Positions 23,581-34,645 of a stretch of 64,000 nt of DNA are shown in pieces (the first letter of the stretch is position 1; every line of letters begins with the position of its first letter). Both the position numbers and the translations under genes were made by a program. Origin of the DNA: Rhipicephalus microplus (taxonomy: Eukaryota; Arthropoda; Arachnida; Ixodida; Ixodidae); assembly GCF_043290135.1 (NCBI RefSeq), contig NC_134702.1, positions 92,479,819 through 92,543,818 on the forward strand. Reading direction: 5' to 3'. A model generated the notes under the pieces. The model did no database searches and had not been told where the DNA came from. It saw only the letters and a list, made by a program, of their open reading frames with translations.

Positions 23581-23721
23581 GTAAGCAATGTTTTTCATAT
23601 TTTCAAGGCAGCGGGAAAGTGAATCAGGTTGTTGAAGCGACATTATTGGTTGCGTACGGCAAAGTGCACCTGCACAGTGTGCAAATGCATCACAAAAAAG
23701 TGACTTATCCGAACCCTGCAG

Positions 23722-23996
<275 letters not shown>

Positions 23997-24071
23997 TCTT
24001 TCTTTTTCGCACATTTGTACAATTATAGATTAGGCACTCACTCACTCACTCTCTCACTCACTCACTTATTG

Positions 24072-24318
24072 CTATTGATTGATTGTTATGTGGGCTTTAA
24101 CGTCCCAGAACCACCATATGATTATGAGAGACGCCGTATAGTGGAGGGCTCCGGAAATTTCGACCACCTGGGGTTCTTTAACGTGCACCCAAATCCGAGC
24201 ATACGGGCCTACAACATTTTCGCCTCCATTGGAAATGCGGCCGCTGCAGCCGGGATTCGATCCCGTGACCTGCGGTCAGCAGCCGAGTGCTTCAGCCACT
24301 AGACCACCGCGGCGGGGC
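24072..24318 (-). mobile_element. tRNA-derived SINE, minus strand, with target-site duplication
   Basis: This is a full-length copy: tail complement TTGATTGATTGTTATGTGGG, body GACGCCGTATAGTGGAGGGC, GTTCTTTAACGTGCACCC, ACACGG-like ATACGGGCCTA, B-box complement GGGATTCGATCCC and head TAGACCACCGCGGCGGGG. It sits inside a CTCA-repeat tract. CTCACTCACTT occurs on both sides (24056-24067 and 24320-24332), consistent with a target-site duplication, although the simple repeat makes this less certain. Confidence 0.9.
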
Positions 24319-24332
24319 CTCACTCACTCACT

Positions 24333-26279
24333 TTATGTCCCCTTCAGCGACAGCCCCGGAATGCTGCAATTCTACCGGTACTGACTGCCTGCTGCCTAAT
24401 GCACACAGACTTATGTGGAACATCTAAGATAACTTCATGGAGGTAATGTAATACATGCTAAAGCACTGTACCGATGGACTTTCGCAACGTGGTGTAATGG
24501 TGCTGTTTTTTTTACTTCACTGGCCTAATTTAAATTCTCTCGCGTTACACAGGCACATACCTCGTGCTTAAACAGGAAGGTGCATTAACGCAAGACAGAC
24601 TGCAATGTTTATGCGCTAAGTGTTGCACAGCTCAGATTTTTTTTCTTTTTGAAAACTTAAAGTACACCAGAGACCTCCCGAAGAAGCATTGATTGAGAGG
24701 GGTACAGAGCAATGAGTAACAAAAAAAAAAAAAAAAAAACTAAACACAGGCAATATGTTCGGAAGCCCAATACAGGCCAAAAGCGGGTAATCAATATCGA
24801 AATAGAAATTTTTACACAATATTAAAATGCCTAGCTAGTCCACAAGTGCATTTTAAGCGTGTGCAAGGAGATGTCTTTTTCATTTGCTCACGAAAACGAT
24901 TACGATCACCGATTGTGACAGTGGCTTCGGGAAGATCACATTATAGTGCCATGCCACGTGGTAGTGCAGATGAAATAAAAAGATTGGGCCCTTCCAAACG
25001 TACGCCTAATATTAAAGCTGTTGCATAAGCGTCGTGATGTACGCTTTGGGGCGTGAATGGGTTATCGATGACGTGGATTCCTAACGATCGCTACAGACAT
25101 ACAGGTGCGAGACATAATGTACCGGAAAGAAGCAATGTTGAGGCGGGACGGGGCAGAAAACAGAGAAGGCAACTGTTTCAGGTATTAGTTCAGTGGGCCA
25201 GTAGTCACGCCTTTTGCATAAGGCCTGTCTCACGGTGGTTAAACCGTGGTTTTTCAGAGGGCTTCCCACGTCTTTCCAGGGATCACACTGCGCAGTCAGA
25301 GCGAGGCCCAGTCTATATTTAAACAACAATTGAAAAAAGAAAGTGGCCGTCAAATAAAATAATAAAAGAAAAAAAGGAAGTACGCTGTCCCGGCACGCAA
25401 TGCGAGTCACGTTGCGATGACAACCCTGACGATGACGTCGTCGCGTCCCGGTGATTGAAAAGAGCGCAGATAGCGAAAGGGTGCTACGAAGGCTTTTTAA
25501 GGCAGAGGTGAGATTAAAAAAAAGATATAAAGAAGAGAAGAACAATCGCCTAAGCGATCACGCGTGGACTAAGAGCTAGAAGCCCTTCCAGGTCATCACG
25601 GTAAAAACACGAAAAGCCGAACGTATATATGCATACGGTGACGACAAAAGGGAAAAGAGGAACGGCTGAGAAGGGGAGGCTTTAGCGTGCGTGTTGCTGG
25701 GGCTCGGGAAATTAACTGTGCGTGAATGACACGGTGGGCGAGGAGCTAACCTATGAGAGGAAGAGAGAGGCAAGCGTGCGTGAGCGGTGCTTTCCTGAAG
25801 CCATAGCTGGGCGTTGGCCGTTCGCTGGGACGGCTGGCGACGCAACGAACCCCGGCTGCGCTTTAGTGAGTGTCAGGGCCGCCTGGGTTACGAGACCGGG
25901 ACGTGACCCCGGCGCGAAGGGGCCCGAGCTTATCGCTCTCGATTGGGAGCCGCAGTGGGGTTGTTGTGCATGCGGTGCGCGGTTCTGCGGAACCGGCAGC
26001 TCGCTGTGCATCGCATGCCCTACTTAAAGGTCGCTGAGACCCAGACGTCGTTTAGTTAGAAAGGTTGCAGAATTAACGAGCTGCGTGGCTAGCGTAGATA
26101 TGAAACGGACCAACAGTGACAGAGAAACATTAAAAGGAGGAAAAGCAAGTAGGTTAACGAAGACCAATGCAGCGAGCAGGGCTAATTGGTAAGTGAACAA
26201 ATAAAAAATTAATGAGGAAGAATGCAGCGTGCAACAGGCAAAGGACAAGGCTTTAGCCACATTCCTTTGTGACATCATT
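24333..26279. other. unassigned stretch, partly G+C-rich
   Basis: 24.3-25.0 kb is A/T-rich and non-coding with an A run near 24720. 25.68-26.03 kb is G+C-rich and carries opposing open frames of 86-101 codons, which are expected from base composition. No domain was recognised. I see no SINE or TIR element here. Confidence 0.35.
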
Positions 26280-26456
26280 CAGTGGCGTAGCCAGGCAAGT
26301 TAAGGGTGAAGGGTTCAACCCCTCCCCCCTTGTGCATTTTCAATTTCGCGCGTGGATATATGCAGCTGCACGTACAGACGCTCGCATGAACATACGTAAG
26401 ATGTAGTTGATTTCCCTGCTCCCTCCCCCCCCCGAAAAATTTCTGGCTAGCAACTG
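26280..26456. mobile_element. hAT-like MITE, 177 bp, with 8-bp target duplication
   Basis: The left end CAGTGGCGTAGCCAG and the reverse complement of the right end (CAGTTGCTAGCCAG) form terminal inverted repeats with 13 of 15 positions alike. The flanks ACATCATT (26272-26279) and ACATACTT (26457-26464) match at 6 of 8 positions, as expected for a slightly decayed 8-bp duplication. CAG-N-G termini and 8-bp duplications are hAT traits. The interior is G/C-run rich and non-coding, so the copy would depend on a transposase made elsewhere. Confidence 0.7.
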
Positions 26457-26517
26457 ACATACTTGTTAACCAGGTATGAAACGTATCTGCTTCATGGAGG
26501 ATTAGGCCTTAGAAAGG

Positions 26518-27720
26518 CTAGAAAGAGACAGCTGAAGTTAGTTTGAGCTGCATTTTGTGATGACGCAGTATTTTAAGAGGTTGGTTAGAGAGCGTGTAGT
26601 CAGTTAGTACTGGCTTTTGCTTGTTAGTGACACGGAGCAGAACTGATTTATCCAAGTTTAGTTTCATCCTCCATTGATTGCACCATAGACATATATTGTT
26701 TGGAGTGGACTGGAGAGCTGCTTGGTCATTAGAACTAGTTATCGAGTTAAACAGAATACAATCATCTGCAAAAAGTCGAACGTTAACAGGTGGGTTTACA
26801 CAATTTACTACATCGTTACAGTATATCAAAAATAGTAGGGGACCGAGTACACTGCCCTGTGGGACACCTGAAGTAACCGGCAGAAGAATTGAGTTCTGAT
26901 TATTAATGCACACAAACTGGGAGCGATCAGACAGGTAGTTACAAATCCAGGCTAATAGAAAATTTGGAAGTCCAATAAGCTGTAATTTAACCTTAAGTTT
27001 ATCATGGGGGATGCAGTCGAAAGCTTTGCAGAAATCTAGGAATATGACGTCTACTTGGCCACCCTTATTAATCACAGATGCAAGAGAATGAATGACTGCA
27101 CATAACTGAGTTGTTGTCGACAAGCCCTTTCGAAAACCATGCTGATACGGAGATAAGAAGTTATGCTCATCTAGGTGTTTTGATATGAATGTTGTGGCAA
27201 TGTGTTCTAACATTTTGCTACAAGACGATATAATCGAAATTGGCCGATAATTGAAGACAAGAAGAGGGTCTCCCTTTTTGGGAATTGGCTTGACACGAGC
27301 CATTTTCAATTATTTAGGTAACGTTGCAGTACGGATTGAAGCTTCAAAAATTGTAACAAGGTATTTGGACAAGGGCTCGGTATACCGTCGAAAAAATTCC
27401 TTCGGTATTCCTTCTGGCCCACCGGAGGATTTTACTTTTATTCGAAGAACCATGTTTAAAACTCCTTCATATGAAATTAAATTTCCTGGTGGAGTATCTG
27501 CGGAATCATGCACAAAAGCCACAAGCTGAGAAGACTGACAGAAAACACTATGAGAAAAAGAGTTAAAATGATCAGCAATCGCTTTCGCATCCGATACCAG
27601 AGAACCGTTCACAGAAATTTGTTCTACGTTCTTTTTGCGATCGCTAATGTAGGCCCAAAACTTCTGCGGGTCATCTTTAATAAAATTAGCCAGTGTGGTA
27701 TTGAAATAAAGTTAATTGAT
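26518..27720 (-). pseudogene. CR1/L2-like LINE reverse transcriptase, 5'-truncated and interrupted
   Basis: The RT would copy element RNA at a nicked target. The open part 26518-27309 has classic RT blocks: VFNYRPISIISSCSKMLEH, LSPYQHGFRKGLSTTTQL, FLDFCKAFDCIPHDKL, SGVPQGSVLGPLLFLIYCND and the catalytic FADD. Upstream in the same frame lie LANFIKDDPQKFWAYISDRK and SSGGPEGIPKEFF, separated by a TAA near 27315. The copy lacks the endonuclease (truncation near 27720) and the C-terminal part beyond 26518. There is no RNase H. The motif style fits the Jockey/CR1/L2 group; the clade is not resolved. Confidence 0.85.
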
Positions 27721-28019
27721 TTCATGTAATCCACAAAACTAAAATAATAAGGGTTTTAGTGAGCGACACTTGTTCGCTCATTCGCGCTACTGATGACTCT
27801 GTATGACCGAACAAGACAGACAGACGGCGCGACTCGAGTGCGTTGTTTGATCGACAACATGCATGCGAAAGCGTGGCAATCCAGACAGTCCTGAAGAAAC
27901 TAAAGTTTTGTAGGCAGCAACAATGTCGCGCCGTTTTCGGAGAGTAAGCCCGCTTTGCAGCGGCTAAAACGTGGATTGCTTTTGGATCAATGCACTCAAA
28001 GATCACTGCGAATCCTTAA

Positions 28020-28440
28020 AGACCTGCATGGCGTTGGTCTTCACATTGAGTTTTAATGGATTCCATCACATGTGGGTATAGTAGGTAATGAGGCGGCTGA
28101 CAGACTTGCCTAGTGCTCTGGAGCTTATATGATCGATAAAAGGCTCCCAAAGACAATCAGCTTATTTTACGAGAAACTGTCGATAAGCATTTTCACTCGT
28201 TATGACTGACGCCTCACCCGCCATGTGTGACAAAAGGGCTATCAAGGGAAGAGGCCTGCTTGCTTCATCACATCCGAACTCGATCAGAGCGTACACCAGC
28301 ATGGCTCCACAAGATCAGACTCTCCGCTACGCCCTTGTGCCCGACGTGCAAGGAAAACGGTGATACAGAACACTATTTGCTTAAATGGCGTGAGCTTAAG
28401 AAGGAACGGCAAATTTTATTTTAGGAACTGCAACAATTAG
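28020..28440 (+). pseudogene. I/R1-like LINE RNase H and C-terminal remnant
   Basis: The plus-strand translation gives WIPSHVG-VGNEAADRLA (RNase H end) near 28060-28115. After stops, GLSREEACLLHHIRTRSE and CPTCKENGDTEHYLL (28230-28385) form the Cys/His tail typical after RNase H in I/R1-type elements. Stops and frame changes show that it is dead, and it is opposite in strand to the LINE at 2.8-8.3 kb. Confidence 0.75.
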
Positions 28441-30046
28441 GCTCGCCATGCGACAGCGTGACTGGTATTGTGTTTCCGCGTGGTTCCTCGATCTTCAGGA
28501 AACAGGTGTCGCGACTTCTCTTGAACTTTTTGATTGCTACAGACTTCGCATGTGACTGGTGATAATTGACAATTATATTTGGGGTATAGTGCAGCGAGTT
28601 AGAGTACCGGTACAATGCTGCACGTGGAGTAGCACAAAGGCCGCCGTCTTATGCAGGCTTACGTAACGCTATGCACGATTTTTATTTTAAAAGCCTGTTC
28701 GTGCTTAGTTAAAAAAAAAAACTAACGAAAGTACAACAGATACAGTTACTAAAGAGAACACCGGCTGTGGCAACTGCCTGAAAACTATGCAAGGCTAGAT
28801 CCACCGGCTACCTACAACATGATACTCCTAATCCTACAAAAAATAGTCGAAATAGGGAGTGCAGAACCGCTATACAGGAACCAAATGGTGCTGCCCCGTG
28901 CTTTCACTGGGCCCGAGTTCGCGAGGCTCCTGGTTGGGGCACGCTATTGTCATTGGTCTATTGCCTTCCCATTAGTAAAGGCAGTTGACCAATGCCAGGA
29001 TTGGCTGAAAAAAATTCTTTAATACCAACTTAAGTAAGACTGTTTTTTGTTGTTGTTCACAATTATCGGAACTGTTTCTTTTTTTCAGCTTTCCCATGAA
29101 AAGAGTCGGTCCTCCATTTTGAGGTAACCGCAGAAGGCGGTTTGAGCGATCGGCGCAACGAAATAGTGCTTAATAAGTCGAGAAATAACCCAAATAGTAA
29201 TCACTGTATACAAAACCTGGCCACAAGAATCCATGAGGATGCCATGAGCGAGACATTGCGACGCGCTATTATAGACTATTTGCCTTCACACCTTTCCGTT
29301 GTACCCCCGATACGCGGTGTTGCATGACGATTACGCTTTGTTATACGGCGTGGGGCACAACTCGCTAACCGTCGTGGTCGTCGTGCCGTGGGTCACCGCG
29401 GGAGGAAAGCGGGAGCCCATATTATGCGCGCTTTAGCAGCAGTCTTGCGCTGGACGCATAGAGGGCGACGCCAGATCGATGGCCTCCCCACCCTGTCGAC
29501 GGCGAAACTCGTGCACGCCATGAGTCGGGGAAACGCCCTGGTCGCCCACGACGCGTATGCAGCACGACGTCTATAGAAAAGCTTTGTTGCTGCTGCTGCG
29601 ACCCGACCTTGGCCCCTGTCTTGAAAGCAGCAGCGGTGCCCCGGCTGAGCAGATGACGTGCACACGTTAAAGTCGACGCTACAGTGGAGGCTCTTCTCTG
29701 TACGCTGTGTGTGACGAGGGCGCACGTGAAGGGACTTGCATGTAGTAGCAGCAGAATTTCCGTCAAGCTTGTTTCCGATGACGCGCCTGCGTGCTGTTGT
29801 CACGCGAGCTTAGTTCGCCCCCGCTACGCGCCTCTGCTATCGCGTTCCTGCTCCCGGCGCGTGAATGCACTCGAGATATAGGATGATGCATGGTGCTTTA
29901 ACGCGGTATATGTATCTCGCATTCTTTTTCACGTATATTCATCTCTAAAGAAGGAGATTTGCTTTACGAACGGTGCAAACTACGGGGAGGAAGGGGCACA
30001 CCCCTTTGAAGAGAAGGAGTGTTTACCTCATGAGGTTATATATAGT
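28441..30046. other. unassigned stretch with a G+C-rich block
   Basis: 29.34-29.85 kb is G+C- and CpG-rich with opposing open frames up to 136 codons but no domain. It may be a CpG island or part of an unrecognised repeat. The remaining sequence has no recognisable gene. Confidence 0.35.
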
Positions 30047-30118
30047 GCAGTTGAAACTCGATTTAACGAACTGATGACTACAATAGAATCATTTCGTTAA
30101 ATCGCTTAGTTCGTAAAA
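30047..30118. mobile_element. possible pogo/Tigger-like terminal sequence
   Basis: CAGTTGAAACTCGATTTAAC resembles pogo-type termini. An inverted CGATTTAACGAA / TTCGTTAAATCG pair spans about 50 bp. It may be a very short foldback derivative or one end of a larger lost element. Confidence 0.35.
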
Positions 30119-31419
30119 TGGAGAAAGGAGCCTTCTCTCAGAGTCTAAAACGCAGAATATATCGCTGTAATAAATTTGCAGCAAACACACGCCTGTATGG
30201 GTGAAAACTCAATGTTGGCGGCCCGGATAGGGACTCTATCATGTCTGCCACAAAGTACAGTTCACAAGTGATAGTTCTGTCAGTTGTGAGTCGTGCGTGT
30301 CTTATCCTCTTCCTCGGTGCCTGTATTCTAGGTGCCACGACTTCATTGAACGTAGCAAGCCAACTAGCACAAAGTCTGCTCTCCAGTTATAGATGATCTC
30401 GTGAAGCTATTGAAAGACGGGGAGACTGAATGCATTGGTTTGCAAGAAGACGGGAAGACGAACGCATTGGGCATTGTGGCGAATAGGGCCTGTCGGTGGC
30501 ATATCTGCAAAGAAATATTCTCCCCACGAGGTGCATTCAAATCTTCACTTCCAGTCTGACTAGCCGTTCTAGTCTGACTAGCCGTTGCATGTACAGGTGC
30601 TGCAAAAGTAAAACGGAGGACGTGAGCTGTGGCCAAACTATACGCAAAAGTGAATGCCAGCGCGCTCCGACAAAAAAGTTTATTTTAAATGTTTATTCGG
30701 AAATATTCCAGAAGATTGCGCCATCATTTCTGTATAAAAACAAAGAACCACTCCTCTAATGAAACATGCTGGCACTCGCTCTTGCATATTTTGGCTACAG
30801 TTCGCATGCTCCGTTTTACTTTCTGAATCACTGTACATTGTTCAATTGCAGAATCCTCGCAACGAAGAATGCGCATTCAAAAGGACCATTCGTGGGATAC
30901 GCCAACCTATTTCCATAAAATGGTGGCTGTCATTTTATATATTCATAAGTTGCCCCACAATATCCAGAAGATTGCCCCGCAATGTCCAGAAGATAGTAGT
31001 TCGCTTGAAAGTGATAATTACGTTTTCAGCACCACAGAATAAAGCTAATAACGCTGCAATTAGAGAAGCGCTGGTGTTCAACGAGGCTGCTGAAACCAGC
31101 ACAAGGGCTCATGTGTTGCCTGTAGTACAAATGTAGTTTACAGTATTGCGCTGGCAATACGCAAACAATACACAAACAGCAATACACAAAATATATATAG
31201 GGCAGACAGGGGGATGTCCAAATGAACGGTTGTAAGAATGTGCTTCAAATGTAAACGTGATGGTTGGTTAGTAATGCACCGCAGTTTTTGTAGCTGTGAA
31301 CCTCTTTAAGCATAGTGTGCTGCTGCCATCCTGATGTGGCAACAGGCTTTCTCGCGATATCACAGAGGCAGAAAAGATACCATCATTAGGTTCAGCCTGT
31401 GTTAGCATCCCACCAGCAC
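30119..31419. other. unassigned stretch
   Basis: The 125-codon plus-strand frame at 30759-31136 has no motif or relative. CAAGAAGACGGGAAGACGAACGC-like short direct repeats near 30420-30470 are weak. Nothing else is recognised. Confidence 0.35.
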
Positions 31420-31741
31420 GCCTTTCGGATGAATGTTTGTGCTTTCTTACAAAGTATACGCGTACATTTTTACAACTTCAAGCGGACTGCCAATCTCGAA
31501 GCGCTGTTCTCTTCCGATGTAGTTGTACATTACTTTCGCTTTTTGCAGATTAATTTCAGGACCTACTTTCCTACTTTACTTACTTTGTCTAATTTTGCAA
31601 TCATGAATTGCAATTTGTCCCCTGAGTTACTCAGCTATGCAATGTCACCGGCGAAGCGCAGGTTACTAAGGTACTTTCCGTTAACTCATATCTCGAACTC
31701 TCCATATTCGATGTATTCTTCACTAACTCCACTGAGTAAGT
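31420..31741 (-). pseudogene. RTE-like LINE reverse-transcriptase fragment
   Basis: The minus-strand translation gives NGKYLSNLRFAGDIA (the RT active-site block, here FAGD in place of the usual FADD) followed by LSNSGDKLQFMIAKLDKVSK. This is the order seen in RTE-clade elements. In-frame stops on both sides and the altered catalytic residue show that it is a remnant. ATC repeats at 31760-31775 lie upstream of the fragment on its own strand. Confidence 0.6.
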
Positions 31742-32540
31742 AGGTGTAACAATAGGGCCATCATCATCATCATCGTCGTCGCACTGTTGCAGCGGGCAGA
31801 ATGCCCTCAAGCGCAAAGCGCTGTTCGGAGCGCGGCGGCAGACGACGTGACCTCGCGCACAAAGCCGGCAGGTCACTGGCGCTTCTGTTTTGAGGGACTA
31901 TATTTCTACGGACCACATGCATCGCGCGCATCTGAACACCTGCGGCGGAAGCTGTAGCAGCGCACGCCGTGTACGGGCTTCACTCGATTCGCTGCGCTGT
32001 TTGCGTTCTGCTGATACATGTCGTAGGAGAGGGCGAGAAAGAGTAGGGTTAGCACTGAAGCTGTTCTCGGTCGATATTTAATGTCGAGATTTAATTTAAT
32101 AACGCGTGTGGGCATCACAGACGAGTGTGCGCCATATACATTGGGTAAATCCCACTACAGACATTTTTGGTGGTAGTGGTTGTAAGGAAGAGGAAAAAGG
32201 CACCTAATTTCTGTCTGCCTTCAGGCGACACGGCGCAGTGCCTTATAGGGTTGGGGGGAAGGAGGGATAAAAAGAATAGAAGGAAAATGGATGGAGAAGA
32301 AGACAGCTAAGCGAGAGAAAAAAGAAGGAGATAGGAAAGTGGGGACCCGGTCGAAGCAGTCCAAGGGCGGGGCGCCACAATGCGAGAGCTGCACGGCGTC
32401 AGGAGACCGCGGAGGGCGAACCAGTCGGCGGGAGCTACGCTGGCTTTGGAAATCGCGAGGGCACAACTGTCCAGCTTGAAATCCTGCGAGCGAATCAACA
32501 TTTTCAACGGAGGGAAGGATCACCTGCTCTCCGGGCTGTT
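31742..32540. other. unassigned stretch before the 32.5-kb promoter-like site
   Basis: It contains a GGGCGGGG Sp1-like box near 32365 and a TTGGGTAAATCCCACTACAG motif (32141-32160) that recurs at 32787-32804. No gene is recognised. Confidence 0.4.
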
Positions 32541-32551
32541 GCTCGAGGGTC

Positions 32552-32568
32552 TATAAAAGCTGACGTCA
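32552..32568 (+). promoter_or_regulatory. TATA box and CRE (TATAAAAG, TGACGTCA)
   Basis: TATAAAAG at 32552-32559 is followed at once by a perfect cAMP-response palindrome TGACGTCA at 32561-32568. A start of transcription about 25-30 bp beyond the TATA box would put an ATG (32628) some 45 bp into the transcript. The surrounding sequence is CpG-rich. Confidence 0.45.
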
Positions 32569-32627
32569 CGGCCTCGGAAGTGCATTGTAGGGGCGTCGCG
32601 CGTGTTAACGGCAGCCCAAAGAGGATT

Positions 32628-32765
32628 ATGGCGGCGTCCAGGGAGCCTTCGGGGACAAGGTCCACTGCTCCGCTAAAGCTGAAGAAGGCAGCGCTGTCAG
32701 CCCAACAAAACGGCTATGTGCAACAGAAATTTGTACGGCCCGCCAGAAAAATATCAGCACCATAA
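32628..32765 (+). CDS. 45-residue basic ORF behind the TATA/CRE site
   Basis: ATG at 32628 (attATGG, A at -3) opens a 45-codon frame beginning MAASREPSGTRSTAPLKLKK, basic and without membrane segments. It stops at 32763-32765. In the next frame, protein-like sequence continues directly (IIEFVSQKIGKSRYTQLSLK, from about 32760 to 32870), so the present stop may reflect a one-base indel in an older, longer frame. The family is unknown. The gene may be real, a short peptide or the start of a decayed mobile element. Confidence 0.3.
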   Translation: MAASREPSGTRSTAPLKLKKAALSAQQNGYVQQKFVRPARKISAP

Positions 32766-32769
32766 TTGA

Positions 32770-33455
32770 GTTTGTGTCACAAAAAATTGGTAAATCCCGC
32801 TACACACAACTTTCACTAAAAAGGACGAAGGCAACAGTGAGCCGAAAAACGGCGTATTTATAAACGAAACGGTATTTTATAAGCGAAGAGTGGTATAAGG
32901 TACCCGCACAAAAGTGCTTGCACAGCCGTCTGCACCTTTGGTATTCACTCACGTGTGTGATTAGAACACTAGAGGACTTCTTTTCTTTTGACGTGCCAGC
33001 CTAGCTTGGGTGGGCTTCGTAAGATCTCGAAAGCTTGACAAAAAAAAAAAAGAAAGAGGAAAGAACGAGTGAAAACTGCCGAGAGTTGCGATGCTGAGGT
33101 CAGTGACTGTCTTGTACTGCTCACAAACGAGTCGGCTGTTTAATTACCGCAATGGCTGCAAACTAACTGCGGAGTCTACTGCTGTTCCAGATGCTCAACC
33201 GGGTGAGCTCATTTCCTAATGAGTTCGTACTGCTGCAGGCCGGTGTTGGCAGAGAAGAAAAAGTAAAATGAGCGATGTGTGCTACAAGCCACGAGTCTAT
33301 TTCGGGACGGCGCTTCATGAAAAAAAAAGTATGCATGCATATGCACACCAATAAGAGGAAAAGAACGTGAACGAGGATGACTATGAACACAGTTCTTTTG
33401 GCCCAGATACATTATACGTCTTGAAATCAAAGAAACAAAGAAACAAGAAAACAGA
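32770..33455. other. unassigned stretch
   Basis: It carries the second TTGGTAAATCCCGCTACA motif (32787-32804). Otherwise it is non-coding with short A runs near 33040 and 33325. No gene or SINE is seen. Confidence 0.4.
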
Positions 33456-33511
33456 CAACAAACAAACAAACAAACAAACAAACAAACAAACAAACAAACA
33501 AACAAACAAAA
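33456..33511. repeat. (CAAA)n microsatellite
   Basis: About 14 AAAC units follow degenerate AAACAAG sequence. It may be a LINE or SINE tail, but no element body was recognised beside it. Confidence 0.95.
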
Positions 33512-33937
33512 CTTTGATCCTCATGACAGTATAGAACTCAAATCGCGGATTGCGTCGTTTAAACATGTAAAAATCATCATCATCATTATTGCCATATTAA
33601 TCAATCGGCGGCAACATCTTCTCTTTCATTTAGGTGTGAAATATGGGATGATGTACTTCATTAGTGCCTGTCAACAGCAAATAACAAAAATAACTAATGT
33701 AACTAACAAATTAGTGAAAGAAGGTAAAAACAAATAATAGCACTACGCACACATAGAATGGCATGTGTCCAGTCGGCCGAAACATTGGTTATTGCGTGCA
33801 GCACTCACTTTTTTGTTTGTCTGCGCAATATTGTGGAACGGAGTGACGAAAAATTGCTTCGTGGACATGTGCTTTGTGGGCGTACGCTTGTCCTTTGTTT
33901 AACTGAAACTTAATTCAGTAGTGGCAGAGACATACTG

Positions 33938-34244
33938 AAAAAAATCACTGCATATCCATGGAGAGAATGATGTAAGTGGGAGGAAGCGTTAGTCAGTCCG
34001 TCCACGCTTCCGTCCGTCCATGCGTCCGTCTGTCCGTTCGTCTGTCCACCCGCCCCTGCATCCCGCTGTACGCCCATCCGTCTCTCCCTGCGTCCGGCTG
34101 TACGTCTGCCCGTCTATCTAGTGATCACTCCGAGTACCACCGTTCGCATCCTTTCATCATATATTCATCATATAGAAGTACCACCATGCAGCGAACATTC
34201 CAGGGTCCGCTGCATGGTGACTACCTACTACTATAGGTGACTAC

Positions 34245-34308
<64 letters not shown>

Positions 34309-34350
34309 ATACATACATACATACATACATACATACACACACATACATAC

Positions 34351-34381
<31 letters not shown>

Positions 34382-34503
34382 CATACATACATACATACAT
34401 ACATACATACATACATACATACATGCATACATACATACATACATACATACATACATACATACATACATACATACATACATACATACATACATACATACAT
34501 ACA

Positions 34504-34534
<31 letters not shown>

Positions 34535-34645
34535 CATACATACATACATACATACATACATACATACATACATACATACATACATACATACATACATACA
34601 TACATTGCGGACGCATGACCCACGGCTTGAGGAGCTTCGCCCTAA
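33938..34645 (+). repeat. GCGAAGC mini-hairpin repeat family, copy A
   Basis: The 5' side (GAAAAAAATCACTGCATATCC, then GAGAATGATGTAAGTGGGAGGAAGC) aligns with the outer end of copies at 36961-37725 and 39331-40113. It is followed by GTCCGTCC-type degenerate tetranucleotides (33990-34115), a unique link, a CTA array (34245-34308), a 297-bp CATA array (34308-34605) and the 3' end GGAGCTTCGCCC (34631-34642). The end contains GCTTCGC, the complement of GCGAAGC. No open frame is common to the copies. Exact borders are uncertain by about 10 bp. Confidence 0.65.
34245..34605. repeat. (CTA)n then (CATA)n compound microsatellite, 361 bp
   Basis: 64 bp of CTA repeats change abruptly to about 74 CATA units with only a few interruptions (near 34334, 34345, 34424 and 34504). 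It lies inside repeat copy A. Tyr-Ile-His-Thr frames are artefacts. Confidence 0.97.

Noticed and set aside
25722..26027. 101-codon G+C-rich frame
   Set aside because: Matched by an equally long antisense frame; no motif, start context or splice evidence.
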